From positions 5,929,001 through 5,993,000 of the forward strand of contig NZ_CP120737.1 of assembly GCF_029581195.1 (NCBI RefSeq): a stretch of 64,000 bases of DNA. Direction: 5' to 3'. Within the stretch, counting starts at the first letter, position 1. Each line of letters begins with the position of its first letter. This document shows, in pieces, positions 1 through 8,578 of this stretch. The stretch is from Solwaraspora sp. WMMD791 (lineage in GTDB: Bacteria; Actinomycetota; Actinomycetes; Mycobacteriales; Micromonosporaceae). The position numbers and the translations under genes are program-made. Below the pieces are notes generated by a model, which saw nothing but the letters and a program-made list of their open reading frames with translations, ran no database searches and was not told where the DNA came from.

Positions 1-2
1 TC

Positions 3-947
3 GTCGTCGCCACCCCGGGGCGGCTCAACGACCTGGTCAACCGGGGCGCCTGCCGCCTCGACCAGGTCACCCTCGCGGTTCTCGACGAGGCCGACCAGAT
101 GGCCGACATGGGCTTCCTGCCGCAGGTCACCATGATCCTGCGCCAGGTCGCGCCCGGGGGGCAGCGGATGCTCTTCTCGGCCACCCTGGACCGGGGCGTG
201 GACCGGCTGGTCCGCGACTTCCTCAGCAACCCGGTCTCCCACCAGGTCGACCCGGGTACGGCGACGGTCACCGCGATGAGCCACCACCTGTTCCACGTGT
301 CGGCGGCCGACAAGCCGGCCACGGCGGCGGCGATCGCCGCCCGGGACGGCCGGGTCATCATGTTCATCGGGACCAAGCACCGGGCCGACCGGCTGGCCCG
401 CCAACTGCTCGCCGCGGGCGTGCGGGCGGCGGCCCTGCACGGCGGCAAGTCCCAGGGCCAGCGCAACCGGATCCTGGAGCAGTTCCGTTCCGGCCAGGTC
501 ACCGCGCTGGTCGCCACCGACGTCGCCGCCCGGGGCATCCACATCGACGACCTCGACCTGGTCCTCAACGTGGACCCGCCGGCCGACCACAAGGACTACC
601 TGCACCGGGGCGGACGGACCGCCCGCGCCGGCGCGACAGGTGTCGTCGCCACCCTGGTCCTGCCGGAGCAGCGCCGGGACGTGGACCGGCTGTTCGCGGC
701 GGCGCGGATCCGTCCGCAGTCGGCGCGGGTCGGCCCGGTCGACGCGGAACTGACCCGGGTCACCGGGGCCCGGACGCCCAGCGGCGTGCCGGTCACCCTG
801 GCCGCACCGCCCGCCCGGCCGACGGCGCAGACCGCCGCTGGCTCCGGCGGGGCCCGTCGCCCGGCCCGCCGCCCCGGCGGACGTCGCCGGCCGGCCGGGT
901 CAGCGTCGCGGTCCGGTACTGCCGGCCGGGTAGTCCCGCAGCGGTGA
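3..947 (+). CDS. DEAD-box RNA helicase, 5' end outside the window
   Basis: The reading frame is open from base 3, so the protein lacks its N-terminus; 314 residues are visible. The visible part starts at motif Ib (ATPGRL), continues through motif II (DEAD, followed by QMADMGF) and motif III (SAT), and then the second RecA-like domain with TDVAARGIHIDDLDLV (motif V) and HRGGRTARAG (motif VI). This order is diagnostic for superfamily 2 DEAD-box RNA helicases that unwind RNA with ATP. The tail after about residue 235 is rich in Ala, Pro, Arg and Gly, typical of basic RNA-binding extensions. The walker A and Q motifs lie upstream of the window. Its 3' end overlaps the 3' end of the convergent zwf gene by 48 bases. 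Confidence 0.93.
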   Translation, partial: VVATPGRLNDLVNRGACRLDQVTLAVLDEADQMADMGFLPQVTMILRQVAPGGQRMLFSATLDRGVDRLVRDFLSNPVSHQVDPGTATVTAMSHHLFHVSAADKPATAAAIAARDGRVIMFIGTKHRADRLARQLLAAGVRAAALHGGKSQGQRNRILEQFRSGQVTALVATDVAARGIHIDDLDLVLNVDPPADHKDYLHRGGRTARAGATGVVATLVLPEQRRDVDRLFAAARIRPQSARVGPVDAELTRVTGARTPSGVPVTLAAPPARPTAQTAAGSGGARRPARRPGGRRRPAGSASRSGTAGRVVPQR

Positions 948-2300
948 CCGCCCGGCGGCCCAGCCGTCGAGCACGGGTTCGATGATCCGCCAGCTCTCCT
1001 CGGCCTCTTGGGCCTGGGCGGACAGGCGGGTGTCGCCCTCGATGATCGCCATCAGCAACTGCCCGTACGGGCTGGGCGCCTGGCGGGCGAGTTCGGTGAC
1101 CAGTTCGACCGGTTCCAGGTCGAACGGGTCACCGATGCCGTTGACGTTGAGTTTCAGCGACATCCGGTCCGGGTCCAGCTGCAGCCGCAGCTCGTTGCAC
1201 TGGCTGTCCCGGTCGGCGAAGATCGCGTGCGGCACGTCCGCGAACCGCACCACGATCTCCCGCCGGGCGGCGGCCATCGCCTTGCCGGTACGCAGCCGGA
1301 ACGGCACTCCCGACCACCGCCAGTTGTCGATGTAGACGGTCAACTCGGCGTACGTCTCGGTGCCGCGTGCCGGATCCACCCCGGGCCCGTCGACGTAGCT
1401 GGCCACCGATCGTTCGCCGCCGCGACCGGTCACCGTGCCGGCGGTGTAGCGGCCCCGGACGGTGCAGTGGTCCACGTCGGTGTCGCGGATCGGGCGGACC
1501 GCCCGCAGCACGTCGAGTTTGCGGACCGCCAGATCCGCCGGGTCGATGGTCAGCGGCGGTTCCATCGCCACCAGGGTGAGCAGCTGCAGCAGGTGGTTCT
1601 GCACCATGTCCCGCAGCGCCCCGGCGTGGTCGTAGTAGCTGGCCCGGCCCTGGGCGTCGACCGTTTCGTCGAAGACGATGTCGACGCCGGTGATGTGGGT
1701 GTTGCTCCACAGCGGCTCCAGCACCCGGTTGGCGAACCGCAGCCCGAGCAGGTTCAGCACGGTCTGCTTGGCCAGGAAGTGGTCCACCCGGAACACCCGG
1801 TCGTCGGGCAGCACCTGGTGCAGCACCGTGTTGAGCCGCCGGGCGCTCGCCAGGTCCTCGCCGAACGGTTTCTCCACCACCACCCGGATGCCGGGGGGCA
1901 GGTCACAGCGGCCCAGCGCGACCGCGACCGGCTCGAACAGCCCGTGCGGCAGCGCCAGGTAGACCACCACCGCGTCGTCGCCCCGGCTGGCGGACCCACC
2001 GGTACGGGCGGCCCGCAGCGCCGCCTGCAGCACCTCCGGGTCGGTGACGTCGCCGTGCAGGTAGCCGGCGTCGTCGGCCAGCGCCGCCCGGGCCCGGTTG
2101 CCGACGGTCGGGGCGTGTTCGCGCAGTGCGGCACCGATCCGCTGGCGGAACTGCCGCTCGTCGATGTCGTCGCGGGCCACCCCGATGATCCGCAGCCCGT
2201 CGACGGGCCGCCCCAGCTCCTGCAACTGGGCCAGGCCGGGCAGCAGGTACCGGGTGGTCAGGTCACCGGTGGCACCGAGCACGATCACGGTCGCCGTCAC
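900..2300 (-). CDS. zwf: Glucose-6-phosphate 1-dehydrogenase
   Basis: Oxidises glucose 6-phosphate to 6-phosphogluconolactone with NAD(P)+, the entry step of the oxidative pentose phosphate pathway. The 466-residue protein opens with the Rossmann motif GATGDLTTRYLLPGL and carries the substrate-binding/catalytic segment RVDHFLAKQ (family consensus RIDHYLGKE; the His and Lys are kept, Tyr is Phe and the final Glu is Gln). VVEKPFGEDL is also family-typical. I chose the GTG at 2300 because the homologous N-terminus starts there and its GTGA overlaps the stop of the upstream GH15 gene by 4 bases. The frame stays open for 70 codons upstream but reads antisense-like sequence. It is therefore translationally coupled to the GH15 gene. 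Confidence 0.93.
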   Translation of the reverse strand: MTATVIVLGATGDLTTRYLLPGLAQLQELGRPVDGLRIIGVARDDIDERQFRQRIGAALREHAPTVGNRARAALADDAGYLHGDVTDPEVLQAALRAARTGGSASRGDDAVVVYLALPHGLFEPVAVALGRCDLPPGIRVVVEKPFGEDLASARRLNTVLHQVLPDDRVFRVDHFLAKQTVLNLLGLRFANRVLEPLWSNTHITGVDIVFDETVDAQGRASYYDHAGALRDMVQNHLLQLLTLVAMEPPLTIDPADLAVRKLDVLRAVRPIRDTDVDHCTVRGRYTAGTVTGRGGERSVASYVDGPGVDPARGTETYAELTVYIDNWRWSGVPFRLRTGKAMAAARREIVVRFADVPHAIFADRDSQCNELRLQLDPDRMSLKLNVNGIGDPFDLEPVELVTELARQAPSPYGQLLMAIIEGDTRLSAQAQEAEESWRIIEPVLDGWAAGRSPLRDYPAGSTGPRR

Positions 2301-4153
2301 GGGCGCCTCCCTCCGTACCGGGCCAGATTGACCGCGCTGCTGATCAGCCCGATGTGGCTGAACGCCTGCGGGAAGTTTCCCAGGAACGCGCCGGTGGCGG
2401 GGTCGATCTGCTCGGGTAGCAGCCCGACGTGGTTGACCCGGGCGCAGAGCCGCTCGAACAGTTCGGTCGCCCGGTCCAACCGGCCGCTGCCGGCCAGGTT
2501 GTCGACCCACCAGAACGAACAGAGCAGGAACGCCCCCTCGTGGCCGGTCAGCCCGTCGGGCGACTCGTCCGGCAGGTACCGGTAGAGCAGGTCACCGCCG
2601 GCACCGAGGCGGCGCACGACGGCGTCGACGGTGGCGACCATCCGGGGGTCGGCCGGGTCCACGACCCGGCGCAGCGGCAGCGCCAGCAGACTGGCGTCGA
2701 CGGTGCCCGGCTGACCGAGGTGTTCGGTGAAGTGCCCGGCGACCGGATCCCAGGCCTCGGCGAGCAGCGTGTCGCGGATCTCGGCGGCGGCCCGCCGCCA
2801 CGGTTCCACCTCGTCGCGGCGGCCGGTGGCGGTGGCGAGCCGGGCCATCCGGTCGGCCGCGACCTGGCACATCGCCACCGAGTAGGTGAACGGTCGGCCC
2901 TCCTGACGGATCTCCCAGATGCCGTGGTCCGGGGTACGCCAGTGCTCCAGCGCCGAGCGGCCCAACCGGGTCAGCCTGGCCCACCGCTGGTCGCTGAGCT
3001 CACCGCCGGCGCGGGCCCACTGCCAGGCACAGTCGAGGATCTCGCCGTACACGTCGTGCTGGATCTGGTCGGCGGCCGCGTTGCCCCAGCGCACCGGCCG
3101 CGAACCCCGGTAGCCGGCGAGCTGCGGGTCGATGTGTTCGGTCGGCGGCGCGGTGCCGTCGAGGGTGTAGAGCACCCGGGGGCGTCCGTCCTGGGTACAG
3201 GCGCGCAGCACCCAGGACAGGAAGGCGTCGGCCTCGCTGGCCATCCCCACCCGGCGTAGCGCGTACACGGTGTAGGCGGCATCGCGGACCCAGGTGAAAC
3301 GGTAGTCCCAGTTGCGTTCGCCGCCGATCGCCTCGGGCAGCGACGAGGTGGGCGCGGCGACGACCGCGCCGCCGTCGTGGTCGTCGCAGAGTTTGAGCGT
3401 GATGGCGCTGCGGCGGACCAGGTCGGTGTACGGGCCACGGTAGGTGATCTCCCTGGCCCAGGTCCGCCAGGCGGCGGCGGTACGGTCCAGCGCGGCCGCC
3501 ACCTGCTCGGCGTCGGTGTGGCGGGTCGGCCCGTCGACCCAGCGCAGCACCAGGCCGAGCCGTTCGCCGGCGGTCAGCCGCACCCGTCCGGCCAGCCGGT
3601 CCAGTCCGGGTACCGGCCGGCTGGCGGTCAGCCGCAGCGGCGTACCGTCGCCGGCCGGGAAGTCGAGGTGGATCTGGTCGGTGTCCGCGCGCGAGCGCAG
3701 TCCGCCCCGGCCGGTCAGCCCGATCTCCAGGTCCACCTCGCCGTGGGTGACGGTGACCAGCCGGGCCAGCTCTCCGCAGGCGGTGCCGAACCCGGCCGGG
3801 CCGGTCGGTGCGCTGGCGCCGGTGACCAGCAGCGCGTCGCGGACCTCGCAGCTGCCGGTGGCGGTGTGCAACTCGGTACGCAGTACCGCCGTGTCCGGCA
3901 GGTACTCCTGGCGTACCGACCGCAGCCCGGCGGGACGCAGCGTCCAGGCGCCACCCCGGTCGGTGTCGAGCAGGCCGGCGAAGAGCGCCGGGCCGTCGAA
4001 CCGGGGCAGGCAGAGCCACCGTACGGTGCCGTCCACGCCGACCAGGGCGGCGGTCTGTCCGTCGCCGATCAGTCCGTGGTCGGCGATCTGCGGGTATCCG
4101 TCGGCGAACGGGGGTACCGGCCGGGCGGCGGTCTCCGCCAACTGGTCCGTCAC
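2297..4153 (-). CDS. GH15-family glucosidase/trehalase
   Basis: A 618-residue glycoside hydrolase of the GH15 (glucoamylase-like) family. The N-terminal beta-rich domain begins IADHGLIGDGQTAALVG, and the (alpha/alpha)6 catalytic part holds GERNWDYRFTWVRDAAYT (around residues 277-295), the signature of the actinobacterial GH15 proteins many of which are trehalases. A late segment GLLPEQIDPATGAFLGNFPQ contains the second conserved acidic region. GTG start with a GAGGAG ribosome site upstream. No signal peptide, so cytosolic. The 4-base overlap with zwf suggests that glucose released from trehalose or glucans is fed into the pentose phosphate pathway; the link is inferred from the operon. Substrate (trehalose versus alpha-glucan) cannot be decided from sequence alone. 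Confidence 0.88.
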   Translation of the reverse strand: MTDQLAETAARPVPPFADGYPQIADHGLIGDGQTAALVGVDGTVRWLCLPRFDGPALFAGLLDTDRGGAWTLRPAGLRSVRQEYLPDTAVLRTELHTATGSCEVRDALLVTGASAPTGPAGFGTACGELARLVTVTHGEVDLEIGLTGRGGLRSRADTDQIHLDFPAGDGTPLRLTASRPVPGLDRLAGRVRLTAGERLGLVLRWVDGPTRHTDAEQVAAALDRTAAAWRTWAREITYRGPYTDLVRRSAITLKLCDDHDGGAVVAAPTSSLPEAIGGERNWDYRFTWVRDAAYTVYALRRVGMASEADAFLSWVLRACTQDGRPRVLYTLDGTAPPTEHIDPQLAGYRGSRPVRWGNAAADQIQHDVYGEILDCAWQWARAGGELSDQRWARLTRLGRSALEHWRTPDHGIWEIRQEGRPFTYSVAMCQVAADRMARLATATGRRDEVEPWRRAAAEIRDTLLAEAWDPVAGHFTEHLGQPGTVDASLLALPLRRVVDPADPRMVATVDAVVRRLGAGGDLLYRYLPDESPDGLTGHEGAFLLCSFWWVDNLAGSGRLDRATELFERLCARVNHVGLLPEQIDPATGAFLGNFPQAFSHIGLISSAVNLARYGGRRP

Positions 4154-4622
4154 GGGCGTCTCCTCGTCGTCGGCGGTCGCCCGACCTCGTGGTCCGGTGC
4201 TTACCCGGCCACCTACCCCGGTGGAGACTTCCGCTCACCTGTCGTGCCGTGATTCACTGGTCGCCTCTCGTCACGGTGGTCGGCTCGATGCGGAGGGTGT
4301 CGACTGGACCGCCGACCCGGCCAGCCGGGTGTCGACTGGCCGGCCGTAACCGGCCGGGCGTCAGCGGTACGGCCGTAACCGGCCGGGCGTCAGTGGTACG
4401 GCGGTAACCGGCCGGGTGTCGGCCGTACGGCTGGTCTCCTCCGGCTGTGTCGCTGACCGTGCCGTCCGGACGGGCCGGACCGATGATCGTCCGGTCGTGC
4501 GGATCCGCGAGACATCCACGCTTTTCGTCCGATGGCCGACTGCACGGCACGGTCGTTGCCGGGATCCTGTCGATGGCGCGCGAGTACGGGGCTCGCCGAG
4601 CGCCACCCCGGCAGGAGGTCTT
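4154..4622. other. 469-base intergenic region with tandem repeat
   Basis: This stretch separates the divergent GH15 gene and a small membrane protein gene. It has no credible gene: ORFs in it lack ribosome sites and read as GC-rich antisense. It contains the 29-base tandem repeat listed separately and must hold the promoters of both flanking genes. Confidence 0.6.
4342..4428. repeat. 29-base tandem direct repeat, three copies
   Basis: Copies occupy 4342-4370, 4371-4399 and 4400-4428; the first two differ at one base and the third at a few more. Each unit contains GGTAACCGGCC or GTAACCGGCC next to GGTACGGC, so adjoining units form the near-palindrome CGGTACGGCCGTAACCG. A more diverged partial copy precedes them (about 4310-4341). 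They lie 190-275 bases upstream of the GH15 start. They abut with no spacers, so this is not CRISPR. Confidence 0.75.
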
Positions 4623-4829
4623 GTGGAGATGGCCGCCGACACCAGTGCGACGAGGGAGGTCCTCTTCGTGGTCGGCGTCGCGCTGCTCGGTGTCGCGTTG
4701 GCGCTGGCGTCCGTCCTCACCCCCTGGTACGTCGGACCGACGGCCACCACCGGCCCGTCCGTGGTCGAGATGCGCGCGCCGCAGCACCCGCCGGCGACGA
4801 CCGGAATCGACGCGGCCCCGCCGCGCTGA
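4623..4829 (+). CDS. Small single-pass membrane protein, function unknown
   Basis: A 68-residue protein whose central stretch EVLFVVGVALLGVALALASVLTPW forms one transmembrane helix, followed by a Pro/Ala-rich tail. It is preceded by a strong AGGAGG at 4613-4618. Two starts are possible: GTG 4623 (four bases after the site) or ATG 4629 (ten bases after); I give the longer. It ends 47 bases before the next gene on the same strand, so the two may share a transcript. No family recognised. Confidence 0.6.
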   Translation: MEMAADTSATREVLFVVGVALLGVALALASVLTPWYVGPTATTGPSVVEMRAPQHPPATTGIDAAPPR

Positions 4830-4876
4830 CCAGGGCCCTGCCCGGGTACCCGACCACAGGTGTTTCACTAAGGAAG

Positions 4877-5812
4877 ATGTCTGCCACGCCGCCACCGCCC
4901 GGGACCGCCGTGAACCGGGCCACCGGAGCCGTCACCCGGCCGGGTGACTGGGCCGCCGGCGCGGTCACCCGCCCCGGTACGCCGTACCCCCCGATGGCCG
5001 GCGGCGCTGGTGCGCCCCAGCCACCACCGGCGGCCGGTCCGCCTGGCGACCCGCCACCGTCGGACAACCGGCGACTGTGGTGGTTCGGCGGCGCCGCCGC
5101 GGCCGTGCTCGCCGTCGGCCTGGCGGCCGTCCTGGCGCTGGTGCTCAGCGGCAACCCGGATCCGTTCCGGACCCCGCCGCCGCCGGAGGACGTCCGGCCG
5201 CCGCTGGCGCAGCTCTGCGCCGGGGCCACCCCCACCGCGAGCGAACCGCCGCCACCGGCCGACCCCGGGCCGGCGCTGCCGGATCCGACCGGGCCGCGCA
5301 CCGTCGACCCGGACGCCGGCATCTCCTACACCAGCTACGGAGAGCCGTGGCAGCCGTGGCGGGCGGTGTGGAACGCCGGTTCGCTGCAGGTGCCGTACAA
5401 GGTGGGGCAGCACTTCGTCACCGAGGCGCAGTACAACGGGTTCAGCGACTACCACGCTTCGATCCTGTCCGCTGCCGTACCGGTGGCCGACAACGACGCG
5501 CTCACCGTCGACCTGGAGTGCATCGGCCGGCAGGTGGCCGCCGACGTCCGCGCCGAGTACTACCCGCAGCCCAACCGCGCGGACCTGATCCGCGACGAGC
5601 GGACCGCGATCGGCGGTCGACCCGCCTGGTTGACCGTGTTCCGGTTGCACTTCACCCAGCCAGGGCTGCAGGCCACCGATGAGCTCGTCGCCGTGGCCTG
5701 CATCGACGTGGGGCGGCCCACTGCGGCCGTGCTGTTCCTGTCGATCCCGGGCACCCACCGCCACCTCGACTGGATGGTCGAGGACCTGTACGCATCGGTG
5801 CGTGTCGAATAG
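4877..5812 (+). CDS. Membrane-anchored Pro-rich protein with extracytoplasmic domain
   Basis: A 311-residue protein with a cytoplasmic Pro/Ala/Gly-rich N-terminus (about 60 residues), one transmembrane helix (AAAAVLAVGLAAVLALVL, around residues 75-93), another Pro-rich linker, and an extracytoplasmic domain from about residue 140 starting with ISYTSYGEPWQPWR. ATG 4877 is preceded by AAGGAAG. Such Pro-rich N-terminus plus one helix plus a globular outer domain is common in Actinobacteria, and the function is unknown. The much longer open frame upstream is not used: it has no ribosome site and overlaps the small membrane protein gene. Confidence 0.72.
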   Translation: MSATPPPPGTAVNRATGAVTRPGDWAAGAVTRPGTPYPPMAGGAGAPQPPPAAGPPGDPPPSDNRRLWWFGGAAAAVLAVGLAAVLALVLSGNPDPFRTPPPPEDVRPPLAQLCAGATPTASEPPPPADPGPALPDPTGPRTVDPDAGISYTSYGEPWQPWRAVWNAGSLQVPYKVGQHFVTEAQYNGFSDYHASILSAAVPVADNDALTVDLECIGRQVAADVRAEYYPQPNRADLIRDERTAIGGRPAWLTVFRLHFTQPGLQATDELVAVACIDVGRPTAAVLFLSIPGTHRHLDWMVEDLYASVRVE

Positions 5813-5867
5813 CGCTCGTTGGGCTCAGGCGCGGCGCGGGCCGGCGGCGACAGGTTAGGGTCGGTCC

Positions 5868-7178
5868 GTGGCACCACGTGCAGTGCGGATCCCGGCGACC
5901 GCGTACCCGGTGGAACGGTTCACCCTCGCCAACGGTCTGCGGGTGGTCGTCGCGCCGGACCGCAGCGCCCCGGTGGTCGGCGTCGCGGTCGTCTACGACG
6001 TCGGGATCCGCTCCGAGCCGCCAGGCCGGACCGGATTCGCGCACCTGTTCGAGCACCTGATGTTCCAGGGGTCGGCGAACCTGGAGAAGCTGGCGCACTT
6101 CCGCCACGTACAGGGCTCCGGCGGCACCTTCAACGGCAGCACCCACCTGGACTACACCGACTACTACGAGGTCCTGCCGAGCAACGCGCTGGAACGGGCG
6201 CTGTTCCTGGAGGCCGACCGGATGCGCGGCCCCCAGCTGACCGAGGAGAACCTGCGCAACCAGGTCGACGTGGTCAAGGAGGAGATCCGGGTCAACGTCC
6301 TCAACCGACCGTACGGCGGGTTCCCGTGGCTGCTGCTGCCGCCGGTGATGTTCGACAGTTTCCCGAACGCGCACGACGGTTACGGATCCTTCGTCGACCT
6401 GGAGAGCGCCACCGTCGGGGAGGCCGCCGACTTCTTCACCCGCTACTACGCCAGCGGCAACGCGGTGCTCGCGGTCGCCGGGGACGTCTCCGTGGCCGAG
6501 GCGACCGCGCTGATCGAACGGCACTTCGGGGACGTGCCGGCCCGGCCCGCGCCGCCCCGGCCCAGCTTCGCCGAGCCCGACCTGACCGGCGAACGCCGGA
6601 CGACGTACACCGACGCGTTGGCGCCGCTGCCGGCGGTCGCCGTCGCCTGGCGGGTGCCGGACCCGATCGACGACCTGACCAGCTACCTGCCGTACGTGGT
6701 GCTCGCCGAGGTGCTCACCGACGGTGACGCCGCGCGGCTGGTGGACCGGCTGGTCCGCGGCGACCGGTCGGTGACCAGCATCGGCGGCTACCTGTCCTTC
6801 GAGGGGGAGCCGTTCGACGTACGGGACCCGACGGTGCTGGTGCTCCAGGCGCACCTGCCGCCCGGCGGCGACGTCGGCCGGGTGCTCGCCGCGATCGACG
6901 AGGAGCTGGACCGGCTGACCACGGACGGCTTCGACCGGGGCGAGCTGGCCCGGGTCAAGGCCCGGATGGCGACCCATCTGCTGCGGGACACCGACGCGGT
7001 GCTCGGCCGCACGTTGCGGATCGCGGTGCTGGAACAGCAGCGCGGCGCCCCGGAGCTGATCAACGAGCTGCCCCGGTTGATCGGGGCGGTCACCGAGGAG
7101 CAGATCAGACAGGCTGCCGCCACGTTGCGCCCGCATCGGCGGGCCGTGATCGAGGTCGCCGCAGGAGGTGCCCAGTGA
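5868..7178 (+). CDS. M16-family zinc peptidase, active subunit
   Basis: A 436-residue insulinase/processing-peptidase-like protein. The inverted zinc motif HLFEHLMFQ (HxxEH) lies near residue 61, with the downstream glutamate supplied in the NQVDVVKEEIRVN region. Two tandem M16 domains are evident (residues about 15-200 and 200-430). No signal peptide, so probably cytosolic. GTG 5868 has no ribosome site but a TAGGGT hexamer lies at 5856-5861, six bases before it, which suggests a leaderless transcript. The next gene overlaps by four bases (GTGA) and encodes a partner lacking the zinc motif, as in the bacterial heterodimeric M16 peptidases. Confidence 0.9.
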   Translation: MAPRAVRIPATAYPVERFTLANGLRVVVAPDRSAPVVGVAVVYDVGIRSEPPGRTGFAHLFEHLMFQGSANLEKLAHFRHVQGSGGTFNGSTHLDYTDYYEVLPSNALERALFLEADRMRGPQLTEENLRNQVDVVKEEIRVNVLNRPYGGFPWLLLPPVMFDSFPNAHDGYGSFVDLESATVGEAADFFTRYYASGNAVLAVAGDVSVAEATALIERHFGDVPARPAPPRPSFAEPDLTGERRTTYTDALAPLPAVAVAWRVPDPIDDLTSYLPYVVLAEVLTDGDAARLVDRLVRGDRSVTSIGGYLSFEGEPFDVRDPTVLVLQAHLPPGGDVGRVLAAIDEELDRLTTDGFDRGELARVKARMATHLLRDTDAVLGRTLRIAVLEQQRGAPELINELPRLIGAVTEEQIRQAAATLRPHRRAVIEVAAGGAQ

Positions 7179-8578
7179 CCGCCGACGCCGTGCCGGCCGG
7201 GCCGGGTTCGACCGGGACTGGCCAAGCCGATGCCGGTGCGGCCGGGCAGCCGCAGCCGCGGCGGCCGTTGCCGCCGCTGGGGCCGACCCGCACCCCGCCG
7301 GTGCCCACCGTGGCCGAGCGGACCCTGGACACCGGGTTGCGGGTGATCGCGATCCGTCGGCCGACGGTGCCGTTGGTCGAGGTCCGGCTCTGGGTGCCGT
7401 TCGCCCGGGCCCCGCTGGCCCGGGCCACCGTGCTGTCGCAGACGATCTTCTCCGGCACCGCCGAGCGCTCCGGTGTGCGGCTGGCCGCGGAACTGCAGGC
7501 GGTCGGTGGTGGACTGGCCGCCGGGCTCGACGCCGACCGGCTGTTGATCTCCGGTGCCGGGCTGGTCACCGGGCTGCGGCGGATGCTCGAACTGCTGGGC
7601 GAGGTGCTGACCGGTGCGACGTACCCGGCCGACGAGGTGGCGGTCGAACGGGACCGGCTCGCCGACCGGATTCAGGTCGCGTTGAGCCAGCCGGCGCATC
7701 TGGCCCGTACGGCGTTGACCCGTCGGCTGTACGGACGGCACCCGTACGCCGAGCCGACGCCCGGGGTGGCGCAGGTCCGGGCGGTCCGGGCGGCGGCGCT
7801 GCGGGCGCTGCACGCCGACCGGGTGCAGCCGGCCGGGGCGAACCTGGTGCTGGTCGGTGACGTGGCCCCGAAGCGGGCGTTGGACGTCGCCGAGCAGGCG
7901 CTCGCCGGCTGGGTCACCGTCGGGCGGCAGGTGACGTTGCCGCCGGCACCGGACCCCCGGCCGGCACCGCTGCTGCTGGTCGACCGGCCGGGGTCGGTGC
8001 AGTCGTCGATGCGTATCGCGTTGCCGGCGGTCGACCGCCGGCACCCGGACCACGCGGCGTTGCAGTTGGCCAACATGGTCTTCGGCGGCTACTTCTCGTC
8101 CCGCTGGGTGGAGAACATCCGGGAGGACAAGGGCTACACCTACAGCCCGTACTCGATGGTCGAGCATTCGATCGCCGGCTCGGTGCTGATGCTCTCCGCC
8201 GACGTGGCGACCGAGGTGACCGCCCCCGCGCTGCTGGAGACGTTGTACGAGCTGGGGCGGCTGGCGGCGCTGCCGCCCGGGGCCGAGGAGTTGGAGCAGG
8301 CCCGGCAGTACGCGGTCGGCACCCTGCAGCTGGGCATGTCGACCCAGGCCGGGCTCGCCGGCCTGGCCAGCACGTACGCCGGGTTCGGTCTGCCGCTGGA
8401 GTTCCTCGCCGAGCACACCGCCCGGCTGGCGTCGGTCACCCGCGACGAGGTCGCCGAGGCGGCGACCCGCTACCTGGCGCCGGCACGGTCGTCGGGTGTG
8501 GTGCTCGGTGACGTGGCACGCATCGCCGGGCCGGTGGCCGCGTTGACGCAGGTCGAGCTGTCCGGCACCACACCGTGA
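7175..8578 (+). CDS. M16-family peptidase-like, inactive partner subunit
   Basis: A 467-residue M16-fold protein with both domains. The HxxEH zinc site is absent: the equivalent stretch reads SQTIFSGTAERSG. The second domain has the family hallmark ENIREDKGYTYSPYS (R/Y loop) that contributes to substrate binding. Known heterodimeric M16 enzymes pair one zinc-bearing subunit with one such partner, and the 4-base overlap with the upstream gene supports this here. Residues 1-40 are a Pro/Gly/Ala-rich extension. The 3' end overlaps the NudC-like gene by four bases. Confidence 0.88.
   Translation: MTADAVPAGPGSTGTGQADAGAAGQPQPRRPLPPLGPTRTPPVPTVAERTLDTGLRVIAIRRPTVPLVEVRLWVPFARAPLARATVLSQTIFSGTAERSGVRLAAELQAVGGGLAAGLDADRLLISGAGLVTGLRRMLELLGEVLTGATYPADEVAVERDRLADRIQVALSQPAHLARTALTRRLYGRHPYAEPTPGVAQVRAVRAAALRALHADRVQPAGANLVLVGDVAPKRALDVAEQALAGWVTVGRQVTLPPAPDPRPAPLLLVDRPGSVQSSMRIALPAVDRRHPDHAALQLANMVFGGYFSSRWVENIREDKGYTYSPYSMVEHSIAGSVLMLSADVATEVTAPALLETLYELGRLAALPPGAEELEQARQYAVGTLQLGMSTQAGLAGLASTYAGFGLPLEFLAEHTARLASVTRDEVAEAATRYLAPARSSGVVLGDVARIAGPVAALTQVELSGTTP

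Noticed and set aside
4342-4428. Possible CRISPR array
   Set aside because: The 29-base units abut directly with no spacers, only three copies exist, and there are no cas genes in the window.
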